From assembly GCA_014240365.1 (NCBI GenBank), contig JAAZXC010000006.1, forward strand, positions 1 to 53,784: 53,784 nt of DNA. The letters are read 5' to 3'. Below the pieces are notes generated by a model. That model had not been told where the DNA came from, searched no databases, and saw nothing but the letters and a program-made list of their open reading frames with translations. This document shows, piece after piece, positions 40,236-48,495 of the stretch (position 1 is its first letter; each line of letters begins with the position of its first letter). The position numbers and the translations under genes are program-made. The stretch comes from Acidimicrobiales bacterium (GTDB lineage: Bacteria; Actinomycetota; Acidimicrobiia; Acidimicrobiales; MedAcidi-G1).

Positions 40236-41699
40236 TCAGGCCGACGCGACGGGTATGCGACGTTTGTGCCGAGCCGCCGCCGTGACCTCGACAAGCTCGC
40301 CGAGGAGGTAGTGGTTTGCAGCGTCCACGATCTTGACCTCGGCGTAGGCGCCGACCCGCAGGTCCTCTGCGGCTGCGAGGTGCACCAACTTGTACTGGCG
40401 GGTCCGCCCGGTCACCTGGTCGGGTTCCCGTTTAGCCGGCCCCTCGATGATTATCTCCTCGATCCGGCCCACCCTCGCCTGATGCGTCATGCGCGCCGAG
40501 CGCTTCAGGACCTGCTGGAGCCGCTCGTAGCGGTCAACGCACACGGCGTGGTCAACGAACTGGTCGGCCATGGCGGCCGCCTCGGTGCCTTCGCGTGGTG
40601 AGAACACGAAGCAGTAGGCCGAGTCGTAGGCCGCCTCGGCCACCACCTCGAGCGTCTCGTCGAAATCGGCCTCGGTCTCCCCCGGAAAGCCGACGATCAG
40701 GTCGGTGGTGACGGCGAGGTCGTCGATGCCGGCACGTGCCGCCGCCAGGCGTTCCAGATAGCGCTCTGCGGTGTAGCCGCGGTGCATGGCTGCGAGCACC
40801 CGGTCGCTACCCGACTGGAGTGGGAGGTGGAGGTGCTCGCACACCTCCGGGGTGTCTGACATCGCCGAGATGGTCTCGGGCCGCAGGTCCTTGGGGTGCG
40901 GGCTGGTGAAGCGGACCCGCCGGATCCCGTCGACCGCACCTGTCGCTACCAGCAGGTCGGCGAACAGGGGGCGAACACGGCGACCGGCCTGGGCGACCCA
41001 GTCGACACCCACCTCGTAGGCATCCGTAGGAAGTTCCGACTCCGACCGGAGGCGCAATGTCAGGTCACGACCATACGAGTTGACATTCTGGCCCAGGAGG
41101 GTCACCTCGGTGACGCCCGCTGCGGCGAGGGACTCCACCTCGGCCACCATCTGGCCGAACGGCCGGCTCATCTCCGGGCCGCGGACCGCCGGCACGATGC
41201 AGAATGCGCAGCTGTTGTCGCAGCCGATCTGGATGGTCACCCACGCCTTGTGATCGGAGTTTCTCTGGGCGGGCAGGGCGGAGGGGAAGGCGTCGGCGTC
41301 GCTGCGCACCGTCTCCTCCAGGATCTCCATGACAGGGCCGTTCTCCCTGGCTTCGGCCAGGAGTTCGGCTGCCCGATGCACGTTGTGGGTTCCGAAGACC
41401 ACGTCCACGTGCCCGGCCCGCTCCTGGATCCGTTCCCGGTCCTTCTGTGCGAGGCAACCGGCAACCGCCACCTGCAGCTCCGGTCGAGCCTCCTTCAGGC
41501 CCTTCAGGTTGCCCAGGGCCCCGTAGAGCTTGTTGTCGGCGTTCTCGCGTATGCAGCAGGTGTTGAGGACGATCACATCGGCCTCGGCTTCGGAGGCGGC
41601 CAGCACCATCCCGTCGGCCTCGAGCAGGCCGGCGATTCGTTCGCTGTCGTGCTCGTTCATCTGGCACCCGTAGGTGCGCACCGCGTAGAACCGCTTCAC
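40236..41699 (-). CDS. miaB: tRNA-2-methylthio-N6-dimethylallyladenosine synthase
   Basis: A 487-residue radical-SAM methylthiotransferase. The N-terminal UPF0004 domain has TYGCQMNEHDSERIAG and NTCCIRENADNK. The radical-SAM motif is IGCDNSCAFCIVPAVRG (CxxxCxxC). A C-terminal TRAM domain for RNA binding ends the protein. It adds methylthio to C2 of i6A37 after MiaA. It is the first gene after the hairpin that follows recA; recX, common here in actinobacteria, is absent. RimO, its paralogue for ribosomal protein S12, lies about 5 kb away. Confidence 0.96.
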   Translation of the reverse strand: MKRFYAVRTYGCQMNEHDSERIAGLLEADGMVLAASEAEADVIVLNTCCIRENADNKLYGALGNLKGLKEARPELQVAVAGCLAQKDRERIQERAGHVDVVFGTHNVHRAAELLAEARENGPVMEILEETVRSDADAFPSALPAQRNSDHKAWVTIQIGCDNSCAFCIVPAVRGPEMSRPFGQMVAEVESLAAAGVTEVTLLGQNVNSYGRDLTLRLRSESELPTDAYEVGVDWVAQAGRRVRPLFADLLVATGAVDGIRRVRFTSPHPKDLRPETISAMSDTPEVCEHLHLPLQSGSDRVLAAMHRGYTAERYLERLAAARAGIDDLAVTTDLIVGFPGETEADFDETLEVVAEAAYDSAYCFVFSPREGTEAAAMADQFVDHAVCVDRYERLQQVLKRSARMTHQARVGRIEEIIIEGPAKREPDQVTGRTRQYKLVHLAAAEDLRVGAYAEVKIVDAANHYLLGELVEVTAAARHKRRIPVASA

Positions 41700-41711
41700 A
41701 CGGGGAAGGCT

Positions 41712-41751
41712 ACGGCCCCGCCACCGGCGAGGGGACCGGTGACGGGGCCGT
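41712..41751 (-). terminator. Strong hairpin between recA and miaB
   Basis: Outer arms ACGGCCCCG (41712-41720) and CGGGGCCGT (41743-41751) and inner arms CACCGG (41722-41727) and CCGGTG (41736-41741) stack, with one unpaired base on each side, around an eight-base loop. It follows the recA stop and lacks a U-tract, as many high-GC actinobacterial terminators do. Confidence 0.72.
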
Positions 41752-41775
41752 CGGTTGGCCCACTATGGGCGGGCG

Positions 41776-42909
41776 TCAGCCGTCCAGCGAAATGGGCAGG
41801 TCGTCGGCCTCGGTGAACCCGTCGACAGCCGTCTCGTCCTCAGCCACCTCGGTCTCGGACTCGGGCTCCTCGGCCACCACGGGCGGCTGAACCTCACGCC
41901 AGACCCGGTCGGTGATCTCAACCATGATCTCGGGGTTGTCGACCAGGAACTTCTTGGCGTTCTCCCGGCCCTGGCCCAGCTGCTCGCCCTCGTACGTGTA
42001 CCAGGCACCCGCCTTCTTGACGATGCCGAGGTCCACACCGAGGTCCACCACCGAGCCTTCACGGCTGATGCCACGCCCGTACATGATGTCGAACTCGGCC
42101 TGACGGAAGGGCGGTGCGCACTTGTTCTTGACCACCTTCACCCGGGTGCGGTTGCCAACGACCTCGAGCCCGTCCTTGATGGCTTCGATCCGGCGGATGT
42201 CGAGGCGAACCGAGGAGTAGAACTTAAGCGCCCGACCGCCCGGCGTGGTCTCCGGCGAACCGAACATCACGCCGATCTTCTCGCGCAACTGGTTGATGAA
42301 GATGAGGATCGTCTTGGACTTGTTGAGGTTCGAGGTGAGCTTGCGCAGGGCCTGTGACATGAGCCGTGCCTGCAGGCCGACATGGGTGTCTCCCATCTCA
42401 CCCTCGATCTCGGCCCGTGGGGTGAGTGCCGCCACCGAATCGATGACGACCACGTCAAGCGCCCCCGAGCGGATGAGCATGTCGGCGATCTCGAGTGCCT
42501 GCTCGCCGGTGTCCGGCTGGGAGATCAGCAGCTCGTCGACGTCCACGCCGATGGCGCTGGCGTAGATCGGGTCCATGGCGTGCTCTGCGTCTATGTAGGC
42601 GCAGATGCCACCGTTGCGCTGGGCTTCAGCCACGATGTGGGTGGCCAGCGTGGTCTTGCCCGAGCCCTCCGGCCCGAAGATCTCGATGACACGGCCACGG
42701 GGGATGCCACCTATGCCGAGCGCCAGGTCGAGCGCCAGGGCGCCGGTGGGCACCGTCTCGATCGACATGGAACCCTTGTCGCCCATCTTCATGACGGCAC
42801 CGGTGCCGAACTGCTTCTCGATCTGGCCGAGCGCCATGTCCAACGCCTTGGTGCGTTCCACACCTGCCTCGAGGTCGCCGCCGCTCATTGTCCTGCCGTG
42901 CTTCGCCAT
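41776..42909 (-). CDS. recA: Recombinase RecA
   Basis: A 377-residue strand-exchange ATPase and LexA co-protease. [20 protein letters not shown] is Walker A (79-86). [20 protein letters not shown] precedes loop L1, and [20 protein letters not shown] contains L2. The C-terminal tail is acidic ([14 protein letters not shown]), which damps activity as in other RecAs. ATG 42909 is supported by GGAG six bases upstream. There is no intein insertion. The promoter region carries a LexA box. It is the first gene before the miaB-dap run, separated by a strong hairpin. Confidence 0.97.
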   Translation of the reverse strand: MAKHGRTMSGGDLEAGVERTKALDMALGQIEKQFGTGAVMKMGDKGSMSIETVPTGALALDLALGIGGIPRGRVIEIFGPEGSGKTTLATHIVAEAQRNGGICAYIDAEHAMDPIYASAIGVDVDELLISQPDTGEQALEIADMLIRSGALDVVVIDSVAALTPRAEIEGEMGDTHVGLQARLMSQALRKLTSNLNKSKTILIFINQLREKIGVMFGSPETTPGGRALKFYSSVRLDIRRIEAIKDGLEVVGNRTRVKVVKNKCAPPFRQAEFDIMYGRGISREGSVVDLGVDLGIVKKAGAWYTYEGEQLGQGRENAKKFLVDNPEIMVEITDRVWREVQPPVVAEEPESETEVAEDETAVDGFTEADDLPISLDG

Positions 42910-43029
42910 TGTGTGCTCCGTGTTCTCCGGACCCTCGTGGTTCCGGTCGTCTGACTTTTGTATCTGTCGGGGTTGTCGGAGGTGACCTTAGGTAGGGCCT
43001 GTGACAACGGGTCCGTATCGAATGACAAC

Positions 43030-43059
43030 AGCGTAATTGCGAACAGGCGTTCGGTGCAA
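43030..43059 (-). promoter_or_regulatory. recA promoter with SOS box
   Basis: On the minus strand TTGCAC (43059-43054) and TACGCT (43035-43030) are plausible -35 and -10 with an 18-bp spacer. The spacer region contains GCGAAC-aggc-GTTCGG (43039-43054), differing from TCGAAC-N4-GTTCGA only at the outer bases. The arrangement mirrors the LysM-gene promoter. Confidence 0.75.
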
Positions 43060-43114
43060 GGACCCTCGACATTTCGACGGTCATGCATGGCTTCGGGGAC
43101 TACCGTCAGGCCAC

Positions 43115-43558
43115 ATGGACCAGCACCAGATCGACGCCCGTAGCCCGGAAGAGAAGCGGGCCGCCCACGCCGGGCAGCACCCCGACCTCCGGGATCGCCT
43201 CGAACCGATGTCGTGGCAGTGCACCCAGGAGGCGGCCACCGAGCGGCCCTTCACCGGCGGGTACTACGACGAGAAGCGGTCGGGCACCTACGCCTGCGTC
43301 GTCTGCGGCGAGGCCCTGTTCACCAGCGAGGACAAGTACGACTCCGGGTGTGGCTGGCCCAGCTTCACCACACCGATCGACGATGCTCCGGTGGACCGCC
43401 GGACCGACATCAGCCTCGGGATGGCCCGCACGGAGACAACCTGTGGTTCCTGTGGCGCCCACCTGGGCCACGTCTTCGATGACGGCCCCGGACCGTCAGG
43501 CGAGCGCTACTGCATCAACTCGGCCTGCCTTGTCCTCGAGGAACTCCCCGAAGGCTGA
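43115..43558 (+). CDS. msrB: Peptide-methionine (R)-S-oxide reductase
   Basis: About 147 residues from ATG 43115. It reduces R-methionine sulfoxide in proteins. ATERPFTGGYYDEKRSGTYA is the family start; zinc ligands are Cys61 and Cys64 (CVVC) and Cys110 and Cys113 (CGSC). GCGWPSFTTPI and RYCINSACL (catalytic Cys133) complete it. The ACL at the end contains an extra Cys (138), where many MsrB proteins have SAAL or SASL; it could be a resolving or coincidental residue. It is divergent from recA, whose SOS box lies in the shared region, and converges on thpR. Confidence 0.94.
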   Translation: MDQHQIDARSPEEKRAAHAGQHPDLRDRLEPMSWQCTQEAATERPFTGGYYDEKRSGTYACVVCGEALFTSEDKYDSGCGWPSFTTPIDDAPVDRRTDISLGMARTETTCGSCGAHLGHVFDDGPGPSGERYCINSACLVLEELPEG

Positions 43559-43601
43559 CCCGCTCCAGGCGGCCGGCACCTCGCTCGACCCGCCCACCGG
43601 C

Positions 43602-44130
43602 TCAACCAGTCAGCGGGAACCGTTCCAGCACGTCGTGGACGGCACCACCGGGCAGGGTCCGGCTCCGGACCAGGACAACCTCGTCCACCGGAAACGCCAT
43701 CGATACCGCCGCCCCGACCGCCCCCGGCGGCGGCTCGTCCCGGAACCGGCACAACGTGAGGTGACCGACGAACCGGCGGTCCTCGGGTGGCTCTCCCAAC
43801 CCCCGCAGTGGCGGCCACGACCGCTGCGGCCAACCGGTCCAGGCCAGCCACCGGAACAACCAGCACCGTGTCGCCCAGCAGGCGGGTGGACGGGCCCACC
43901 ACAGCCTCGACGGAAGCAGCAACCAGACCGCCCATGGCGGTGACGGCCGCATCAGGATCAGTCTCGCCCAGGAACCTAAGCGTCACATGCCACTGGTCGG
44001 CGGGCAGCCACCGCACGCCCGGTGCCTCGAGACGTTCCAGGCGGTCGATGACGGCAACGGCCGCCTGCGACGGCCGGACGGCGATGAAGAGGCGCACGGG
44101 CGCCGAACCGGGACCTTCAGCCCTCTGCAC
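43602..44130 (-). pseudogene. thpR: RNA 2',3'-cyclic phosphodiesterase (ThpR/LigT), frameshifted
   Basis: The N-terminal half reads RLFIAVRPSQAAVAVIDRLE with the first HxT motif HVTLRFLG. The C-terminal half, in another frame, has the second HxT motif FVGHLTLCRF and ends VLERFPLTG. The frames join at a C5 run at 43800-43804 (G5 on the coding strand); removing one base restores a 2H-phosphoesterase of about 175 residues. Both catalytic HxTx motifs are intact, so the lesion may be a sequencing error, a programmed slip or recent decay. The start is GTG 44130, which overlaps the cinA stop, or GTG 44097. Confidence 0.82.
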
Positions 44131-45379
44131 GCGCCAGGAGACGCAGGCGCAGGGCGTCGAGCACCGTGATCACGGTGAACTGCCGGATCCGGGTGCGGTC
44201 GAACGGCCAGCGTGTCCGCACCACGTCCACCACCCCGTCCACGCAGGTGGCCATCCACACCGTGCCGGGCTCCTCACCCTCCTGGGGGTCGGGCCCAGCC
44301 ACACCGGTGACCGCCACCGACACGTCGGCCCCAAGCACCACACACACGTTGGCCGCCATGGCCGTCACCGCCGCCTCGGACACCACCGGCCCCTCGGGCA
44401 CGCCCAGGAGCGACCTCTTCACGTCACCGTCGTAGGCCACGACGGAACCCACGAAGGCCCGACTGGAACCCGGCACGTCGGTCAGACGTGACCCGATCAT
44501 CCCGCCGGTCAGCGACTCGGCAGTCGCCATCCGCAGGCCCTGATCGGCCAGCAGGTCCAACACGACCGACTCCATTGTCTGGTCGTCGACACCGAACACG
44601 ATCGGCCCCACGATGGCCCTCACCCGGGCCTCCTCCTCGGCCAGCAGGTCGTCGACCTCGGCGTCGGACGGGGCCTTGGCGGTGATCCGGACCTTCAGAC
44701 CCTCCATCCCGCTGGCCAGGAACGCAATGGTCAGACCACCCACGGCGTCGAGGCGTTCGATCTCGGCCGCCAGGTCCTCGGCCAGGCCCGACTCCGATCG
44801 CCCCCAGGTGCGAAGCGTGCGCGATCGGATGATGCTCGAGATGCCCGCCCGGCGCTTCAGATCAGGGAGGATCGTGCCTTCCAGCATCTGCTTCATCTCC
44901 CACGGCACACCGGGCACCGCGTAGATCACCTTCGGGCTGTCGTCGCCGCCGTCGCCCACCGGACACACCAGGCCCGGTGCGGTCCCGGGCATTTCGGCAA
45001 TAGCGCGCGCTCCGACGGGCACGTCGGCCTGGCGCAGGTTGTTGGCCGGCATGGGCCGCCCCCTGCCACCGAACACCGCCTCGATCCTGACCACCACGTC
45101 GGCGTCCCTGATCATCTCCACGCCCAGCACATCGGCCAGCACCTCACGGGTGATGTCATCCTGGGTGGGCCCCAGCCCCCCTGTGACGATCACCGCGTCG
45201 GAGCGGTCCAGTGCCTCCTTGAAGGCGACGCTCATCCGCTCCCGGTTGTCGCCCACGGCGGTGTGCCTCAGGCAGTCGATCCCAGCCAGGGCCAGGTGCT
45301 CGCCGATCCACGAGGAGTTCGTATCCACGATCTGGCCCAGCAGCAGCTCGGTACCCACGGCGACGATCTCACAACGCAC
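44117..45379 (-). CDS. cinA: CinA: nicotinamide-nucleotide amidase / competence-damage protein
   Basis: About 420 residues from GTG 45379 (GGGAG six bases upstream). The N-terminal MoeA/CinA-type domain opens EIVAVGTELLLGQIVDTNSS and carries TGGLGPTQDDITREVLADVL. The C-terminal amidase domain has ATAESLTGGMIGSRLTDVPG and VAVTGVAGPDPQEGEEPGTV. CinA hydrolyses NMN to NaMN in pyridine-nucleotide recycling, and the N-domain acts on ADP-ribose. Position beside pgsA, and near recA, is conserved in actinobacteria; clgR, which may accompany it, is absent. The downstream thpR overlaps its end. Confidence 0.94.
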   Translation of the reverse strand: MRCEIVAVGTELLLGQIVDTNSSWIGEHLALAGIDCLRHTAVGDNRERMSVAFKEALDRSDAVIVTGGLGPTQDDITREVLADVLGVEMIRDADVVVRIEAVFGGRGRPMPANNLRQADVPVGARAIAEMPGTAPGLVCPVGDGGDDSPKVIYAVPGVPWEMKQMLEGTILPDLKRRAGISSIIRSRTLRTWGRSESGLAEDLAAEIERLDAVGGLTIAFLASGMEGLKVRITAKAPSDAEVDDLLAEEEARVRAIVGPIVFGVDDQTMESVVLDLLADQGLRMATAESLTGGMIGSRLTDVPGSSRAFVGSVVAYDGDVKRSLLGVPEGPVVSEAAVTAMAANVCVVLGADVSVAVTGVAGPDPQEGEEPGTVWMATCVDGVVDVVRTRWPFDRTRIRQFTVITVLDALRLRLLARAEG

Positions 45380-45407
45380 AATCCACTCCCGCTCTACCCG
45401 CCGACCC

Positions 45408-45980
45408 TCAGGACGACTTGGACCCGGTGGTGCTGGTCGCCCGGCCACCGTCAACCAGGTACTGGGCACCCGTCACGAGGGTGAAGGCGACCGCCAACCA
45501 GAGGCTGGCCTGGACCACGAGGTCTGCGTCGGCCAGCGGCGGCAGCACAGCCATCAGCAGCGCCACCCCCTGGACAATGGTCTTCCACTTCGCCGATCTG
45601 CGGGCCGGCACCGCAAGACCCTTACGGGCGAACCACAGGCGGTAACCGGTGATGGCCACCTCCCGGACAGTGAGCAGTGCGACCGGCAGCCATGCGTAGC
45701 GGCCGACCATCGCCAGGCTCACCCCGACCCCGATCACCACCACCTTGTCCGCCAGCGGATCCAGGAAGGCACCCCAGCGGCTGACCGTGCCCCGGCGTCG
45801 GGCGAGGATCCCGTCGAAGTAGTCGGTCGAGGCCAACACCAGCCCCAGGACGAAACCCGCCCAGGTGGTGCCACCACGGTCCTCAGCGCCCAGCACCAGA
45901 GCGAACAGCACCGGTGCCAGCAGCAGCCGGGCCAGGGTCACCAGGTTCGCAGGCGAGACGACTGTGCGGAGGTGCTTCAT
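45408..45980 (-). CDS. pgsA: CDP-diacylglycerol--glycerol-3-phosphate 3-phosphatidyltransferase
   Basis: A 190-residue membrane enzyme with about six hydrophobic helices. The CDP-alcohol motif D-G-x2-A-R-x8-G-x3-D-x3-D is seen as DGILARR...RWGAFLDPLADK (about residues 54-77). It makes phosphatidylglycerophosphate, leading to phosphatidylglycerol, the donor for Lgt. Other CDP-alcohol transferases are possible, but length and the pgsA-cinA neighbourhood favour PgsA. Its start overlaps the rimO stop by four bases. Confidence 0.92.
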   Translation of the reverse strand: MKHLRTVVSPANLVTLARLLLAPVLFALVLGAEDRGGTTWAGFVLGLVLASTDYFDGILARRRGTVSRWGAFLDPLADKVVVIGVGVSLAMVGRYAWLPVALLTVREVAITGYRLWFARKGLAVPARRSAKWKTIVQGVALLMAVLPPLADADLVVQASLWLAVAFTLVTGAQYLVDGGRATSTTGSKSS

Positions 45981-47236
45981 GCCGCCGCCAGGTCCGGGCC
46001 AATGGCGCCCGTCACCGTCAGGTCGACGAACTGGCCAGCGGGCAGGTCAGCCGGGACGGTGACGATCCCGTCGATCTCGGGCGCCTCCCTGTGGGTCCGT
46101 CCGATCCCCGGTTCGTCCACCAGCACAGACACCTGCCTACCTATGAGGGCGTCGCGGCGGGCAGCGGTGATGCGATCCTGCATCTCACCCAGCTCGCGGA
46201 GGCGTTCGGCTGCCAGGGCGGAATCCACCGCGCCGTCGAGCGTGGTGGCGTAGGTCCCCTCCTCTTCGCTGTAGGTGAAGAACCCACACCAGTCGAGGTC
46301 GGCGGCGGCAACGAATTCCAGCAGGGCGTCGTGGTCCTCCTCCGTCTCACCGGGGTAGCCGACGATGAAGTTGGATCGGAAGGCGGCCTCGGGCTCGACG
46401 GACCGGATGTGCCCGATCCGCTCGAGGAACCGGTTGCCATCGCCCCAACGCCGCATCCGACGCATCAACGGCGGCGACACGTGCTGGAGGGACAGGTCGA
46501 AGTACGGCACACCGGTCGCGCAGATCGTGTCGACCAGTCGGTCGTTCAGATCCGATGGGTACAGGTAGAGGAGCCGCACCCGGTCCACCCTGCCAGCCAC
46601 CGCCTCGACGAGCGGCACGATTGACCTCTCGCCCTCGCCCTGATCCCGGCCGTAGGCGGCAAGGTCCTGGGCCACCAGGACCACCTCCCTCACCTCGAGG
46701 GCATCCACCTCTTCAAGGATGGAGTCGATGGAACGGCTCCGCTGTGGGCCCCTGAACGTGGGGATGGCGCAGAACCCGCACGCCCGGTCGCAGCCCTCGG
46801 CGATCTTCACGTACGCCCATGGCCGGGTCGAGGCCGGCCGTGGCAGGTTCAACAGGTCGAACAGCGGCAGCGACGGCTCACTGTCCGACGGACTGTCCGG
46901 GCGGCGTCCGAGCACCACCGGCACACCGAATCCGGCGACGCTGTCCACCTCGGGCAGGGCCTCGGCCAGCTCGTCGCCGTACCTCTCGGCCATGCAACCG
47001 GTGACCACGAGGCGTGCGCCGTCGCGGCGAAGGTCGGCCAGGGCCAGCACCGTGTCGACGGACTCCTGACGTGCGTCGGCAATGAAGGCGCAGGTGTTGA
47101 CGATGATCAGGTCCGCCTCGGCTGGGCTGTCCGTCGACGCCATCCCGTCGGCCGCCAGCGTTCCGGCCAACTTGTCGGAGTCGACCTGGTTCTTCGGACA
47201 CCCGAGGGTTACGAGGTGGTACGTCTCTTCGCCCAT
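45977..47236 (-). CDS. rimO: Ribosomal protein S12 methylthiotransferase RimO
   Basis: A 419-residue radical-SAM methylthiotransferase. TLGCPKNQVDSDKLAG and NTCAFIADARQESVDTVLAL are RimO-type N-terminal motifs. EGCDRACGFCAIPTFRG is the cluster motif, and the C-terminal TRAM-like region binds substrate. It adds methylthio to the conserved Asp of S12 (D89 in E. coli numbering). The GCPKN motif separates it from MiaB (GCQMN). It is coupled to pgsA by a four-base overlap. Confidence 0.95.
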   Translation of the reverse strand: MGEETYHLVTLGCPKNQVDSDKLAGTLAADGMASTDSPAEADLIIVNTCAFIADARQESVDTVLALADLRRDGARLVVTGCMAERYGDELAEALPEVDSVAGFGVPVVLGRRPDSPSDSEPSLPLFDLLNLPRPASTRPWAYVKIAEGCDRACGFCAIPTFRGPQRSRSIDSILEEVDALEVREVVLVAQDLAAYGRDQGEGERSIVPLVEAVAGRVDRVRLLYLYPSDLNDRLVDTICATGVPYFDLSLQHVSPPLMRRMRRWGDGNRFLERIGHIRSVEPEAAFRSNFIVGYPGETEEDHDALLEFVAAADLDWCGFFTYSEEEGTYATTLDGAVDSALAAERLRELGEMQDRITAARRDALIGRQVSVLVDEPGIGRTHREAPEIDGIVTVPADLPAGQFVDLTVTGAIGPDLAAA

Positions 47237-47291
47237 GATCGGCTCAGGCTAGGCGCTCAGCGCACATGGACCGGCCTGCACCGGCGTGCGC

Positions 47292-48254
47292 TCAGGCAGT
47301 GGCACCGGTCGTTGCCAGCCAACCCAGCAGCGCCAGGTACCCCAGCAGCAGACCCGCCGCTTCGATCCGGCCGATCCGCCTGTTGGTGCCCATGACAGCG
47401 ATCACCAGCCACGACACGGCGACCATCAATACCAGCGCCGCACCGGGCAGGCCGGCCGAATCGCTGAACGGGGTTCGACCGTTGGCAAAGAAGACGGCGG
47501 ATCCGACGGTGAGGCTGTTGAAGAGGTTCGAGCCGAGCAGGTTGCCGATGATCAGCCCAGATTCGCCACGACGCGCGGCGGCCAGGGCGGTGACGATCTC
47601 GGGTAGCGACGTTCCCACCGCCACCAGGCCGAAGCCGACGAAGCCGCCGGTCCACCCGAGGTCCTCGGCAATGGAGGTGGCCGAGCTGACCACCAGGTAG
47701 GCGAACGCCACGGTCCCAACGAGGCCGACCACGGTCCAGATCCACGGCCCTGACCCCTCGGTGGTGTCAGACGGTGGCACCCCACCGAAGCGGTCTCCGA
47801 GCCACACCACGATCCCGAATGCCACAAGGGTCAGGACCGCCAGGGCAATGGCAATGCCCAGCCACGCCGTCGGCTCGAAGAAGTGGACGGAAGCGGCAAA
47901 GACGGTCACCCCCGTCGCCGACAGCGCCGCCTGGCGCTTCACACCCCTGGCGATGGCCAGATGGCCGTAAACGAGCGCCGGCATGGCCATGACCAGGGTC
48001 AGGTTCGCGACGTTCGAGCCGACGATGTTGCCCATTGCCAGGGCGGTCCCCTCGGCGCCCTCCGTGAGCGCCGCCATGGTCGAGACGACCAGTTCCGGGG
48101 CGCTTGTCCCGAAGCCGATGATGAGCGCACCGGTCACCACCGTCGAGACCCGGAGTCGGGCCGCCACCTGTGCCGCACCCACCACGAACCGGTCGGCTGC
48201 GAGGGTCAGTCCCCACAGGCCGACCACGAGCATGATCAGGTGCCGGGCCACCAC
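47292..48254 (-). CDS. CaCA-family cation (Na+/Ca2+-type) antiporter
   Basis: About 320 residues from GTG 48254, chosen because family members start near the first helix; ATG 48311 (adding 19 residues) and ATG 48233 are alternatives. Ten or so hydrophobic helices form two inverted repeats. Each repeat carries a GTSxPE ion-site motif: GFGTSAPELVVSTMAALTEG (first) and GTSLPEIVTALAAARRGESG (second). MGNIVGSNVANLTLVMAMPA and IIGNLLGSNLFNSLTVGSAV are the paired GN-GSN blocks. Resembles YrbG. The transported ion is inferred from family. It lies 55 bp downstream of the rimO start on the same strand. Confidence 0.88.
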   Translation of the reverse strand: MVARHLIMLVVGLWGLTLAADRFVVGAAQVAARLRVSTVVTGALIIGFGTSAPELVVSTMAALTEGAEGTALAMGNIVGSNVANLTLVMAMPALVYGHLAIARGVKRQAALSATGVTVFAASVHFFEPTAWLGIAIALAVLTLVAFGIVVWLGDRFGGVPPSDTTEGSGPWIWTVVGLVGTVAFAYLVVSSATSIAEDLGWTGGFVGFGLVAVGTSLPEIVTALAAARRGESGLIIGNLLGSNLFNSLTVGSAVFFANGRTPFSDSAGLPGAALVLMVAVSWLVIAVMGTNRRIGRIEAAGLLLGYLALLGWLATTGATA

Positions 48255-48375
48255 CCGAGGGTAGCGATGCACGGTGGAGCTTCGGGACCGGCTGTCACAT
48301 GCCTCCGTCATGATCAGGCCATGACCGTTCTGGAACCGCGACCGGAAGGCCTCCTGGTACACGAAAGCCAATGGC

Positions 48376-48495
48376 ATGGTGCACATCGACGCTGATCTCG
48401 CACCCGACGTCGGATCCATCCCCACCAGGGCAATTCACGCCTGGTACGAGCACCTGCAGAAGCAGCTAGTAGCCCTGCCCCTGGAGATCCTCTAG
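48376..48495 (+). CDS. Possible small ORF, 39 residues, convergent with ftsK
   Basis: ATG 48376 to TAG 48495 encodes MVHIDADLAPDVGSIPTRA and continues through AWYEHLQKQLVALPLEIL, an amphipathic-looking helix. About 30 of 38 third positions are G or C, as in real genes here. It has no clear ribosome-binding site, overlaps the ftsK 3' end by about 30 bp, and matches no family I know. The rest of the gap between the antiporter and ftsK shows nothing else. Confidence 0.2.
   Translation: MVHIDADLAPDVGSIPTRAIHAWYEHLQKQLVALPLEIL

Noticed and set aside
40236-47236. miaB and rimO as a recent duplication
   Set aside because: Both are ancient, distinct methylthiotransferase families (GCQMN versus GCPKN) and normally coexist.
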